NCBI GenBank assembly: GCA_038502055.1
Contig: JAXRKN010000020.1
Location: 620,001 to 684,000 of the forward strand
DNA: 64,000 nt
DNA from: Tanytarsus gracilentus
Lineage: Eukaryota > Arthropoda > Insecta > Diptera > Chironomidae
Direction: 5' to 3'
Positions 24,181 to 34,500 of the stretch are shown here, piece after piece (position 1 is the first letter of the stretch; each line of letters opens with the position of its first letter). A model generated the notes under the pieces. The model had not been told where the DNA came from. It did not search any database and saw only the letters and a program-made list of their open reading frames with translations. Position numbers and translations under genes: made by a program.

Positions 24181-24650
24181 TTTTTTAAAAGTGACGACGA
24201 CGTGTACTTTTTTTGTTTACACTTAAGAAAATTTTTAATTTTCAATTTTTTCACTTATTTTCGATAACTTTTTTGATGAACTTTAATTGATTACTTTAGA
24301 CGAGTTTCATTATTCGACGGTGAAAGTATTTAAACTTTCAAAATGTTCTGAATGCGAGAAAAATTGAAGGAAAATTAAATTTTTATCAGCCGGCTTTAAA
24401 GTTTGAAGAATGTCGGATAATGAAGATAGTGCGATTATCCGACTTTGATTTTTGAATTTGAGCGGGAAAATCTAACACGTGGTTTTTAAATTGAAAATTA
24501 AAATTTAATTCAATTTATAAAGTTGAGCTGTAGAAATTTCAAATTTTACAATGTTTCATATAACTTTACAGCAAGATTTTTTTGATATTTTAAAAATTAA
24601 TTTTTATTTTTAATTTTTTAAGGATTGACAAATTTTTTTGTAGATTTTCC
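24181..24650. other. intergenic, upstream of STT3A
   Basis: About 470 bp between the STT3A start and the first finger gene's 3' end. It should contain the STT3A promoter. No further gene is visible. Confidence 0.45.
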
Positions 24651-24788
24651 TCAAACATTTCTCCAAGCTTGTGGTGGATTCAACAGTCGATGATTTCTGT
24701 ACATGTGATCAATAATTTCCTCCGCCGAAGCTCCAAACTTTCCACAAATTCTGCATACGAAAAGTTCTCCATTTCTTCTTAAATTCAT
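24651..24788 (-). CDS. single-C2H2 zinc-finger microprotein, member 1
   Basis: 45 codons. The finger FVCRICGKFGASAEEIIDHM...H has C-x2-C-x12-H-x4-H spacing and fills the centre of the protein, followed by a short tail ending AWRNV. The frame is open for 18 more codons upstream, but I choose the internal ATG because members 1, 2 and 4 then place Phe and the first Cys at residues 10 and 12. One finger is too little for sequence-specific DNA binding in the usual way; binding to protein or RNA is possible. I do not recognise a specific orthologue. Confidence 0.6.
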   Translation of the reverse strand: MNLRRNGELFVCRICGKFGASAEEIIDHMYRNHRLLNPPQAWRNV

Positions 24789-25300
24789 TTTGATGATTTT
24801 TAGAATAAAAATTTTAATTTTTCTTAATCTAAATGAACTCAAAAAAGAATTCTGAGGTTCTCAAGTATTTAAAAAGTTATCAATGACTTAAATACAATTT
24901 AACTTAAAAATGCATAAAAGTTTTTTTTGAAGACTCAAAAATAATTTGCGTCGCTGACGAAAAAAATTCTTACAAAGTTTATCAAGAAAATCTTAAGCAA
25001 AGATTATTTTTCAACTCGTCTGTTGAACTTTTATGAACAATATAAAACAAACTGAAGCATCTCAAATTTTTCAAATTCATCAAGTGTCACACCCAAAAAA
25101 ACCTTTCAACGATAAATTTTTGAACTGTTTAAAAAAGTCAAAAAAAATTGAATCTCGACCATTTGAGGGGTTTTAAAATATTTAATTTATGTTGAATTTT
25201 TGAATTTCATTTCATTTGAAAAGTTCATTCGAGTCTGATCAGTCGACTTTCAACAAAACGAAGAATTTATTTTTTAATTTAATTTCTAATCAAATTCGTG

Positions 25301-25453
25301 ATGCCATTCGAACATTACATTTGCCAACTGTGCGGTTACGCTTTTGCGGGTCACAACACGGACGCGCACAAACATTATTTAGAATGTCCTGTAAGACGAG
25401 CAGAAGCACTCAAAAGAGTTCAGCAAAGTTCAAGTGGAAAATTCAATGAGTGA
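25301..25453 (+). CDS. single zinc-finger microprotein, member 5, C2HC type
   Basis: 50 codons: MPFEHYICQLCGYAFAGHNT then DAHKHYLEC, giving C-x2-C-x11-H-x5-C. The last zinc ligand would be Cys, with His residues nearby as alternatives. A basic tail follows (RRAEALKRVQQSS). It is the only member of the cluster on the plus strand. The frame is closed by TGA and followed by AATAAA-like sequence at about 25470. Function unknown. Confidence 0.55.
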   Translation: MPFEHYICQLCGYAFAGHNTDAHKHYLECPVRRAEALKRVQQSSSGKFNE

Positions 25454-25567
25454 AGAAGTTCAACAAAATAAATAAAATTTTAGAAATTAAACAAAATTTT
25501 TATGATTGAATAAATTTTTTTGATTTAATGTCGCACAATAAAAATATGATTTTTTGTTTAATATTTT

Positions 25568-25714
25568 TTAAAATTCGCGAACAATTATCCAATTTCGCGT
25601 TTCTTCCATCATCTCATGACTTCTGACCATGTGTTCAACAAGTTCTTGCGATGTGTCCGTAATTTTTGCACAAATGTTGCATTTGAAGATTTTTGCTGCC
25701 TGTTTTGAGCACAT
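25568..25714 (-). CDS. single-C2H2 zinc-finger microprotein, member 2
   Basis: 48 codons from the internal ATG (MCSKQAAKIFKCNICAKITD...). The finger is C-x2-C-x12-H-x4-H with HMVRSH, very like HMYRNH of member 1, and the tail NWIIVREF parallels AWRNV. The open frame extends another 52 codons upstream as low-complexity Lys/Phe-rich sequence that does not look like real protein, so the shorter start is preferred. Confidence 0.6.
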   Translation of the reverse strand: MCSKQAAKIFKCNICAKITDTSQELVEHMVRSHEMMEETRNWIIVREF

Positions 25715-26007
25715 TTTCAATTTAATTGAGATTTTTTGGGGAAATTCAAGAATTTTTCGAAAGAATTTGAAATTTTTGAACACTTTAAAATCTTTAAATA
25801 TTTTAAACCCTGCACGTTGTTGCGTCTCAGAAGTGAGAAAATCGAATAAAAGAATTTCAACATTTTTCAACTGAAAAAATCTGGAATAAAAAATTTCAAA
25901 AAAAAATTGATATTTTACATTTTTTTATTAAAAATTATTTTTGAACAATTTTAATATTTTCGGGATTCAAAATAAAATTTTTTCTGACATTTTTGCTTCG
26001 ACTAATG

Positions 26008-26145
26008 TTAAACTCTCAGTTGAATTGTTTTTGTTTTCTCCCAATGGCCGTGGATGATGTGATAAGAAAGATCGCCGTACGATGAATAAATTTTGAGACA
26101 TTTTGGACACGGATAAAAAGCCTGATTAACTTCTGATGGATTCAT
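26008..26145 (-). CDS. single-C2H2 zinc-finger microprotein, member 3
   Basis: 45 codons from MNPSEVNQAFYPCPKCLKIY. The finger is C-x2-C-x12-H-x4-H (HIIHGH), and the tail is WEKTKTIQLRV. A donor-like ATCAA|GTAAGC near 26255 and several acceptor-like sites suggest a short 5' UTR intron. Upstream, at 26282-26300, lies a 19-bp element shared with member 4. Confidence 0.6.
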   Translation of the reverse strand: MNPSEVNQAFYPCPKCLKIYSSYGDLSYHIIHGHWEKTKTIQLRV

Positions 26146-26281
26146 TTTAAATCGAATTCGTGATTTTAATTTTGTTGAATCTGTTAACAAGAAATTTAAA
26201 GTCTGACTCATGAAATTTGTTTAGTCTTTCATGCTGTTTTATTTTTTTTATGCTTACTTGATATTTATGAGTTTCTCCTTC

Positions 26282-26300
26282 GAACACTTGTCGACTGTTT
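26282..26300 (-). promoter_or_regulatory. shared upstream element, copy at member 3
   Basis: On the minus strand it reads AAACAGTCGACAAGTGTTC. The same 19-mer occurs with two differences upstream of member 4. Position relative to the start is about 140 bp. It may be a core promoter/initiator or 5' UTR element. Confidence 0.45.
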
Positions 26301-26562
26301 CGTGTCCCGATGATGAATGAAGTCATGCGGACGAATTGTTGAGAAAAATTATTTGAATCGAGTTCGAAAAATATTTTAATAAATTTTAAAAAAAATTATG
26401 AATTTTTTGAGATTTTAAAAACTTTTTGAGATTTAAAAAAAATTAGTAAAATTTTGAGATTTTAAAAAATAATTGTCAAATTTTAATGACATTAAAATAT
26501 TTCATAAATTTTGATTTTTCTGAAAAGGTTTGAAAAATTTAAATCCTCATAAAAATTTTCAC

Positions 26563-26721
26563 TTAATTTTTGCGCACAATTTCAATAAATTTCTCTTTCA
26601 AATTTAACTTTGCATGAGAGTTATGTTCATCAATAATGTGAGCACACAACTCAAAATGAGTGCGGAATTCTCGGCGACAAATTTCGCAACAAAAAAGTTC
26701 TTCAGAATTTTGAGGTTTCAT
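26563..26721 (-). CDS. single-C2H2 zinc-finger microprotein, member 4
   Basis: 52 codons from MKPQNSEELFCCEICRREFR, with C-x2-C-x12-H-x4-H (HIIDEH) and a basic tail KEKFIEIVRKN. A TATA-like CTATAAAA-type sequence, read on the minus strand as TTTTTATAGCC near 26805-26815, precedes the conserved 19-bp element at 26773-26791. This gives it the best visible promoter of the group. Confidence 0.6.
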   Translation of the reverse strand: MKPQNSEELFCCEICRREFRTHFELCAHIIDEHNSHAKLNLKEKFIEIVRKN

Positions 26722-26772
26722 CTTGATCAAAATTTTTGATTCAAAAGTTAAATTTTCACAAATATTTTTTCT

Positions 26773-26791
26773 GAGCACTTGTTGACTGTTT
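26773..26791 (-). promoter_or_regulatory. shared upstream element, copy at member 4
   Basis: On the minus strand it reads AAACAGTCAACAAGTGCTC, 17 of 19 identical to the copy upstream of member 3. It lies just downstream of a TATA-like sequence, the position expected of a transcription start. Confidence 0.45.
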
Positions 26792-27222
26792 TGAGTTTCA
26801 ATCGGCTATAAAAACTTTCTCAACAACTCCATGAATTTTTATTTAGAATTTTTTAAATTTTATTGAAAAAAAAAAAAAAAATTTCTAAAAAGAAAGATAA
26901 ATTTTTAAAAAAAAAATTTAAACAAAAAAAAGTAGCTGCAGAATTTTTGACGATGCATCGACAACAAAATACTTAAAAATTAACTCATGAAACACCCAAA
27001 AAAAAATTTCAATTAAATTAAATTTTTTTTTAAAATTTTTAAAATTTCTAAAAAGTTTTTAAAAAGTTTTAATTTATTAATTTATTAAAACTTGCATTAA
27101 AAATGTTTTTTTTTGTAGAAATTTATTCAGTTTAAATTTTTTTTAACAAGACATTAATAAAAATTTAAATTCAAACTTTTGTCGGTCGCCTCAAAATTTT
27201 CTCGACAATTTAAATAAATTTC

Positions 27223-27378
27223 TTATCGCGATGAATTCATCTTCAATTTCATATGCATGTTGTAATGAAGACTAAAATTCTTCTTAAGCACAACAGCATC
27301 GCACACAACACATTGAAGATATTCAACTCTTTCCTCGTCCTCTGTCATCACTCTAAATTTATTTTTGTTTGCTGACAT
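27223..27378 (-). CDS. single-C2H2 zinc-finger microprotein, member 6
   Basis: 51 codons (MSANKNKFRVMTEDEERVEY...), ending in one finger CVVCDAVVLKKNFSLHYNMH with C-x2-C-x11-H-x3-H spacing and a short basic tail. Here the finger is C-terminal and the N-terminus is acidic, unlike members 1-4. The x11 spacing is shared with the relic at 20553-20684, so two subfamilies may exist. Confidence 0.55.
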   Translation of the reverse strand: MSANKNKFRVMTEDEERVEYLQCVVCDAVVLKKNFSLHYNMHMKLKMNSSR

Positions 27379-27798
27379 GCGAAGAAATTTAAAATTATTT
27401 TTTTATCTGAGAGAGATGACTTGATTTGATTGAATCTCATTGAAGAATAATCGATGAGCTTGAAAATTTAGAGATTTTAGCTTGTAAGTTAAAAAAATTG
27501 TTTATAAATTTTTTTTCTAAGTCACTGAACTATTTTTTGATGCGTTGGAAATTCTTTTAATTTTTAGTCTTCAGATTTTTTTATTCAATTAAAAAGATTT
27601 TTTAAAAATTAGATTTACATATTTTGGCATGACATGCGGGGGATTTAAAAAAGTTTTTTTTGCACAGTCAAAAATTGATCGAAAAAATAAACTTAAAATT
27701 AGAAAATCGTTAAGAATTAACTTAAAACTCAAAAATTACTCATTAAAAGGATGGAATGAATTTCAATAGAAAAAAAATAAATACAAAATTTAACTTCT
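27379..27798. other. AT-rich intergenic region
   Basis: About 420 bp between the last finger gene and the 3' end of CLPTM1L. No gene or repeat seen. Confidence 0.5.
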
Positions 27799-29548
27799 CT
27801 ATTTGTCCTTTTTGCTTTCTTCTCCATCTTTCTTCACCTCGCCCTCGACAGCTTCATACTCTTCATTATCGATCATCGATGTGCCCATATCGATTCTTGA
27901 CTTATCAACCGGATAGAGCCATCGCTGATAAAGATAAATTAAAAATACGATGTCGTCTCGAAAGCATGCAACTCGATGAGATGTCGGCATTGTGATGATA
28001 AAAGCGAAAACATCGTCGATGAAAGTGTTGAAGGCTTTATACATGAAAGCACGCCACGGAAGTGCCGCAACTGATTTGAGCTTATAATTTATAAAGAGTT
28101 GAGGACACATGAAGAGAAAACCGAAAGCATAAACGCCATTAACGAGTGAGTTGATGGTCCAACTGTACCAGCTTTTGTGTGGATGATAAATCAGCGAGTA
28201 AATTGCGTAACCAACACAGAGTGGATAAAGAACATAGCTGAGGTATTTCATTCCCTGTCGATCAATCTCATTTGTAACTTCTTCAGCTTTCGACATTGTC
28301 TCGTCATTTTTACGTTGTTTAATTCCTTTAAGGCTGATGTCCATTCGAAGGATTTTCTTGCACTTCCAGAGCTCGATTAAAGCACCAATTCCAGTCGGCA
28401 CGAGAATTAAGAGCGAAGATTTTTCATCGAAGAGATAAAGGAAGATTATTATGGTGCTAAAAGCTCGCCAGATTGTCGCGCGAACTGAAAGACCGGCGTA
28501 GTTCTTCTTTTTGCGCCAGAAACTCACGTCATTTTTAAACGAGAGAAAATCGAAGAGAGTCTAAAAAATATTTAGATTATTTTCAAATTTTCGAGTTCAA
28601 TTTTACAACTCACATGAATGCTTCCAATGAAAACCGTCCCCAGCAGCAAATACAAATTAGCCTCCGCAAAAATCTCCTTAACCTCATCAATATCTTTTGT
28701 AGAAAATCCAAGTTGAGTTAGTTGCTGCATTGCATTCTCAATGTGAGCAATCAATCTGAACTTTCCGACGGACGATGGCGAGTAATTAAACTCGAGATCG
28801 AACTCTGTCACATTCTTGGTGACCTCAATCAAATAAATTCCTCGCTCTTTGAGAACGTTCGACTGGACCATCGGCAGAAATTCACCTTTCCTGCTTAGTC
28901 GAGTCATTCGAGCTATTTCCGGCATATTTTGAACGTCCTGAGGCGATATTGAAGCTTTGTCAGTCAACATTGTCATAAATATTTTACTCTTAAGGTGAGT
29001 TTTCGGCTTCAAGTTTGCCGCCGCCTTTTTCTTAATCTTTTTAACTTTTTCGTCGGAATCGTGAAGAAGATTGTAAAGTTCATCTTTGGCAATTTGATAA
29101 GTTGAAATGGGAATTCGTTGAATCACAGTTGGACCATCACGATTAAAGTCCTTCCAGTCGAGAGCGCCGTCATCGATGGCTACGATTGCGAACAAATTGA
29201 GCGTGCCATTGCGGCGAGTTTTTAGAGGAACATCGATTTTGAAGGTCCTAAAAGTAAAGTTTTAAATCATCCAGCTAATTTTCACACCCAAACTCACTTC
29301 TGATAATCTTCGCTATAATCAAAGTTCCTGACTATCGCAACTTTCGTCACCTCCGTGCTCAATGGATCCCTCGCATGTGACGTGAACAATGCCAGTTGCA
29401 TTTTAGGCTTTTTATTAAGGAAATTTTGATAACATTTAATTTTATCCGAGCATTCGAGATGCCGAAATAAAGTTGCAAACGTTAGCATCGAGTACGCGAT
29501 GTATCCGACAAACAACAAACTCACGATTGACGTCACTGAGGGCTTCAT
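27799..29548 (-). CDS. CLPTM1-like membrane protein (CLPTM1L/CRR9)
   Basis: Three exons on the minus strand: 29548-29298, 29247-28614, 28560-27799, giving 548 aa. An N-terminal membrane anchor (SIVSLLFVGYIAYSMLTF) is followed by a large luminal domain, then a block of membrane helices with the family hallmark LFDFLSFKNDVSFWRKKK. The sequences FDEKSSLLILVPTGIGALIELWK, PLCVGYAIYSLIYHPHKSWYSW and FINYKLKSVAALPWRAFMYKAFNTFIDDVFAFIITMP then follow. The tail is charged and cytosolic. CLPTM1L is an ER scramblase-type protein implicated in moving GlcN-PI in GPI-anchor synthesis; that is family knowledge, not visible here. Length fits the shorter CLPTM1L rather than CLPTM1. Confidence 0.92.
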
Positions 29549-29717
29549 CGTGATCGAGATTCAAAAAACACTTAATTTAATTTGATTTCATTAAAAAAAA
29601 TATCTTTTGTTGACGTGTTTTGAAGAAAATATTCCGAAGGGCGCGGTGAAGTGAAATTTGAATTTTATTCTTTTGTAACGTATTTTTTTAAATCGAATTT
29701 GTAAACAATAAAAAAAT

Positions 29718-30365
29718 ATGAGAAAAATTTTAATTTCATTCTACAAAAAAACAGCTCAAGTGGTCTCAAATCAGCATGACGCTCTTTTTGGTAAATACCT
29801 ACTTCTTACAAATACAGCCTCTAGTGGATTACTCATGTACGTTGGCGAGTATGTTGCGCAGAGAATACAAAATCGAGAAAATTTCGATGAGAGTAAAATT
29901 GACAAGGCTAAAATGACTCAATTAGCTGTTGTTGGACTCAGTCAAGGACCATTGCATCACTACACGTACATATGGATGGAGCGATTGCTGCCGGGAAATG
30001 CCCCGAAAACAGTTGGAAAGAAAATTTTGAGTGATCAGGTGGGAAAATTTTGAAATTTAGAGGAAAATTTTGAAATCCAAAGTAATTAATGGTTTTTCTC
30101 CTTTTAGTTCATCGTCTCGCCGATTTTCATCCTTCACTACTTCTACACTGCCTATTTTCTCGAAGGAAAGCCGATCTCGCACACGAATGATGTTTTAAAA
30201 GAAAAGTTCCTGAAAATTTACATTGCAGACTGGATAATTTGGCCCGCGTCGCAGTGCATCAACTTCTATTTCGTTCCATTAAAATATCGAGTTCTGTACA
30301 TAAACATGATCACGATGTTCTACAATGTGTTTTTGTGTTACGTCAAGAATGAGAGAAGACATTGA
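29718..30365 (+). CDS. Mpv17/PMP22-family membrane protein (MPV17L2-like)
   Basis: Two exons, 29718-30038 and 30108-30365, coding for 192 aa. The N-terminus is GKYLLLTNTASSGLLMYVGEYVAQR. Then comes the family signature GLSQGPLHHYTYIWMERLLPG in the middle and the C-terminal WIIWPASQCINFYFVPLKYRVLYIN. Four membrane helices are expected. Family members sit in the mitochondrial inner membrane (MPV17L2 with mitoribosomes) or peroxisome; the sequence best resembles the MPV17L2 branch, where the W-x-x-WP-x-x-Q-x-x-NF box is standard. It is divergent from CLPTM1L with a 170-bp gap, so the two likely share a bidirectional promoter, and it is convergent with FBXO9. Confidence 0.92.
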
Positions 30366-30447
30366 GAAAAATTAATTGGAGGACATGTTTTAGTAGAATT
30401 TATTTAAAATAGAAAAATTTATTATTTATAAAATAAAATGTTAAATT

Positions 30448-32015
30448 TTATTGCAAACATTCTAAAGATTGCGAATTAAAACTTTTAACATGCGAAAAAA
30501 AGAACGGCGGATATTTTGTGCTCGATCTCAAGTCAAGTTCTGATGTGGTTTCTTCGCCATTTCGCAGCTGACAAATTGAATAATTTTTCCACGCGAGTTT
30601 TGAGAATTTTTTCTTAGTTGTGCTGAGAATTTCAAGTTCTAAGAAAAATGTTAGTGAATCGCCAGACTCGAAAACTCTTCGCTTGGTGGATTTGATTGAA
30701 TTTCCTTTTTTCTTGATGACCATGAGCACGTGATCGCCTTGATAGTGATAGGAACCTAAAAAATTTAAGTGAATTTTGATGAATTAAGAAAATTATTTAA
30801 GAAATTAATTTTCTAAGGAGAATTTAAATTTTTTTAATTTTAAAAAAATCACCAAAAAATAAATTTTAATTTTCAATTAATTTTCGAACCTTTCAATATC
30901 TCCCTCGATTGCATTGCACTTCTTCTATTTTTAAGTTTATTCACGCTAACTTGAAGTTCATCGGCGGAAGTCATCGTGATTAATTCGCCATTGGGAAAGA
31001 ATCGAATGAGTCGAAAATACTCGACAATTTGAACGGGTCGATAGAACTGATCCTGAAAACTATTTTCACCCAACCGCTGATACGTGATTTTGCTGATGTA
31101 ACAACCGTCAAATTTCACTCGACATCGATTTATGAAAATATCACGCCAGGTCATTTGCGGCGGTTGAGGCGGCGGCGAAAGATTATTTTTCCAAACTTTC
31201 TCGCACGCTTTACGCCAAATTTCGTTTTCACGCGAGAGAAGATAAAAACCTTTAGAAAAAATTAAATCTTTAAAAATTTATCAAAAAAAAATAATTTTTA
31301 CCTTTACAAACTCTTCCGAATCTCTCCAGCGACTGCATGTCGAGTTCATTCGAGACGACAAATTTCAAAATTAAAATGAAAACTTCAACTGGAAGCGATG
31401 AAATGTGTTTTTCCGTCCTGATCGTGCCCGCAGCAAAATTAGATTGGCAAATCGATTGATTGCTGATGGAGAGATCTTTCGAAAACGACTCGATTAGATC
31501 GTCAAGTTGAGTATGTGGAGTTTTGGGCTGGGGTAATTTTTTAGAGCGATCTTTTGGGTTTTCTTTAGACATGGACGGTTTTTGATTGGTGGCTTGATAC
31601 ATTTTATACTCGATGTTGGGCTCGAGGTGAACGGCGCGACGATAAAGGCGAAGTGCATCGAAGACTTTACCACTGCCTAAAAAAATTAAAGAATGAAGTT
31701 AAAAAAATGACTGACCTTGAGTCTCTCCTAACTATTAAAAAAAGCTCTGAATTGAACTTTGGACTCGATTTATAAAAATCTAACTTGACTTTTTTAACTC
31801 ATTCATCATTTCATTAAGTGAAACATCATTATGAATTTAAAAACTCCTTTAATACCCAAAAACTTACGTTCTAACTCAACAGCTGACATGAATAATTTTG
31901 CCGCAAGACTTTCACTCTCATCTTCATTCTTTTGAGTTTTTCTCTCGTTCAACTCGTTTTGCCATTGACTTCGGAATTCATTTAGAGATTGGTCAACTTG
32001 ATCATTTTCCTCCAT
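30448..32015 (-). CDS. FBXO9: F-box only protein 9
   Basis: Four coding exons plus a separate first exon, on the minus strand: 32015-31868, 31676-31302, 31249-30890, 30755-30448, with phases consistent, giving 396 aa. The N-terminus has a TPR-like segment (AAKLFMSAVELERSGKVFDALRLYRRAVHLEPNIEYKM). An F-box follows: ISSLPVEVFILILKFVVSNELDMQSLERFGRVCKGFYLLSRENEIWRKACEKVW. The C-terminal domain is conserved, with RFDGCYISK-like, YHPVQIVEYFRLIRFFPNG and SYHYQGDHVLMVI motifs. FBXO9 is the substrate receptor of an SCF ubiquitin ligase. It is at normal family length and shows nothing odd. Confidence 0.93.
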
Positions 32016-32289
32016 CGTGTGTTAATTTTTATTTATTTGTAGAGAAATTTTTCTATGCAGTGAAAAAAAAATAAACACAACAAACAGCTGATTGGATTGA
32101 CTGAGCGTCGACGAAGGGATAGAAATGTGGAATTATTTGAAAAAAGTTTTGTAACGGAAAAAAATTAGTAAAATTTTGAAAACTTTTTTTAAAATTGAAT
32201 TTTCAACTTTTCAACGAACTATTTGAATTTTTAAAATAAACCGTTAAAAAATTAGCGCTAAAATTTCAAAATTCTGAATTCTGAATCAA

Positions 32290-33608
32290 ATTTTATTTTA
32301 TTTTTCAAATTTTTCTGAGAAATTTTATACAAATAAAAATCTTTAAATCACTTTCTGTGCTCTTCTTGATATGCAAACGATTGAGTGTAATCAACCAAGT
32401 TCTTTTATATAACAGCAAATCATTAATTAACAGTCCAATTAAAAATTAAAGTGACTTTCTTATGTGTAGAAATGTTTTTTATATATCGGTCAAAAAATTA
32501 AACAAGATGTTTGTTGTTTGTCATGTTAAAAATTTCAATGAGCATGTTTTCACTATAAAAAATTTAATGATTAAAGTTTTGGTAATTAGTGAAGAAGAAA
32601 AAGCAACAAATTTTCATAGGTGTGGAGACATTAATTATTTTTTTAAAAATTTTAATTTATTTATTTTATTTCTCATTCGTCAATAAAATTTTATTTTATT
32701 TGTAAAATTTTTTAAAATATTTAAAATTTAATTTAAATTTAGGTATTGGTATTTGGTATTGGTATTTTACGATGTGATAGCTCTCAGGTATTTTCGACCC
32801 TGGTCAGACGCAATCCAGCAGCTTCCGTCCTTACCGTAGTTCTCGCGTCGTTTAAAATTGAAATTAAATTTAAATAAAAAAATTTAAGTTAAATTTAAAT
32901 AAAAAAATTTAAAAAAAAAAATTAAATAAAATTTTTAAAAATAATTTCAGCGCTTGAAAAATTTCGTTTTGCTCTTCAAGACTTTTTATGTAATTTTCCA
33001 TGCTTCCAACATAAAATTGAAATCTTTTTTATTTTACAAATTAAACCTCCGAAAAAATAAAAGTTTTAGTTGTCGTAAAGCTTTCGGAATGATCGTACTT
33101 TTAATTTTATTCTTTTGTGTTTTTTCGCTGCTTAAAAGTCCGCTGAATTATTTCAAGAACAAAAATATTAAAGATGTTGGCTCGATTTCGAATGAAAATA
33201 TTTTTTGTGATAATTTTAAGGATAAAAAAGCTTTGTTGGAAAAAGTTGAAAAAATTTACAAAAATCCAAAGTTAAAAAATGAAAATTTTATTGGAATTTT
33301 TCTTCTCGATAAACCCGCGATTTTAGTGAAGAATCCGGAACTGATTAAAAGAATTTTATTGAAAGATTTTAAATGCTTCAAAAGTTCGCAAACTGAAAAT
33401 AATTTTTTTCATAATAAAGTTGAGATTCACGTGCTCGAAAGTATCTCACAAAATTTAATAAAGTGCATCGAGAGAAATTCGAAAGTTGACTATGAGAAAA
33501 TCACAAAGCAATTCATGGTCGATGCAGCGATCAAAATTTTCTTCGACATCGACTCGAACTTTCTTAGTGGACAATTTAGTGACTACCATGATGCACTAAT
33601 TTCGTACA
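32290..33608. repeat. segmental duplication, copy A
   Basis: Near-identical to 37795-39049. It covers a TATA-containing upstream region (TATATAA at 32406-32412) and the 5' half of the P450-like gene. Copy A carries an extra piece at about 32740-32860 (the dispersed repeat) that copy B lacks, placing that insertion after the duplication. Confidence 0.9.
32741..32860. repeat. short dispersed repeat, copy 1
   Basis: It shares the core TTCGACCCTGRTCAGACGCA-awCCAG...CAGCTTCCGTCCT with 48505-48584. Its GGTATT-rich left side also resembles that copy. It is absent from the second copy of the segmental duplication, so it inserted here recently. Confidence 0.65.
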
Positions 33609-34405
33609 TAACTTTCAATAATGAGCGTTTAATTGATTTTATTTCACAATTTATTGAAACTTCACTTGGGAAAAAAATTAATTTTGACTCAGTCAGAACT
33701 CAAACGACAACATTCGTGTGGAGTTTAATCAAAAATGAAATTAAAGAGCGAAAAATTGTTCGTGCAGATAAAAAAGATTTTATAAATTTGATTTTAAAGA
33801 TTGAGAAAAAAATTCAAAGCTCACGAGAAGAATTTCATCCTCAAAAAGTTTTTCGTTTAATTGCCGGTAAAAAAATTTTTGTGTTTAAAATTTAGAAAAT
33901 AATTTAAAGATTTTTTCAAATAGGTTTGGAAATTGCATCAAAGATTTTCTACTCAACTCTCGTTGAACTCAGCAGACATCAAGAAACTCAACAAAAATTG
34001 AGCGCGCAAATTAAAGAATTTCTCGAGAAAAGCGGCAGAAAAATTGGATTTAATTCACTCGCATTTCGCTCAAGCATTCCACTGCTGCATCAATTTATCG
34101 ATGAAGTGTTTAGATTGCATGTTGACCTTCCATTCGTGACAATTTGTTGCAGCACACCTGAAGGATATTCACTTGAACCCTACAGTGACTTTAAAATAAA
34201 ATCCGGAATGCCAATTTTAATTCCAGTTCATGCACTCAACCACGATGAAAATTTATTTGAGAATCCTTGCACTTTTAATCCTGCCAGAAATGAAAATTTA
34301 CTGCAAGCAGTCGAAAATATTTCATGCATGAATAAAATTTATTTTATTTTAATTAAAGCAGCGATCGTAAATTTATTGAAAGACTTTCAAATAAAAATGT
34401 CTTAA
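33089..34405 (+). CDS. P450-like protein without heme site (CYP3-clan relative)
   Basis: Two exons, 33089-33866 and 33924-34405, form an intact 419-codon frame. The start is at MIVLLILFFCVFSLL, the usual P450 membrane anchor, though the frame is open upstream to 32954. Compared with the paralogue at 34501-36252 it lacks about 25 residues around the C-helix W-x-x-x-R, and the intron there is gone too. The I-helix ET is changed (GLEIAS). It keeps the K-helix E-x-x-R (EVFR), but the PERF region reads NPARNENL. The whole FGxGxRxCxG loop is missing (...SCMNKIYFILIKAAIVNLL). The conserved phase-1 intron before the I-helix is retained. Without the axial Cys it cannot be a functional monooxygenase. 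It is either an early pseudogene or a repurposed scaffold. Confidence 0.7.
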
Positions 34406-34500
34406 AAAATATTCAATTAAAATAAAAATCATCTCTGCAATTTTAAGGTTCAAAGTTCAAATAAAAATATATTAAATTACTAAACAGAAAAATAATTAAA

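Noticed and set aside
32462..32686. 74-codon frame about 55 bp after a TATA box in duplication copy A
   Set aside because: The second copy is interrupted early and the protein has no recognisable feature; the TATA more likely serves the P450-like gene or is vestigial.
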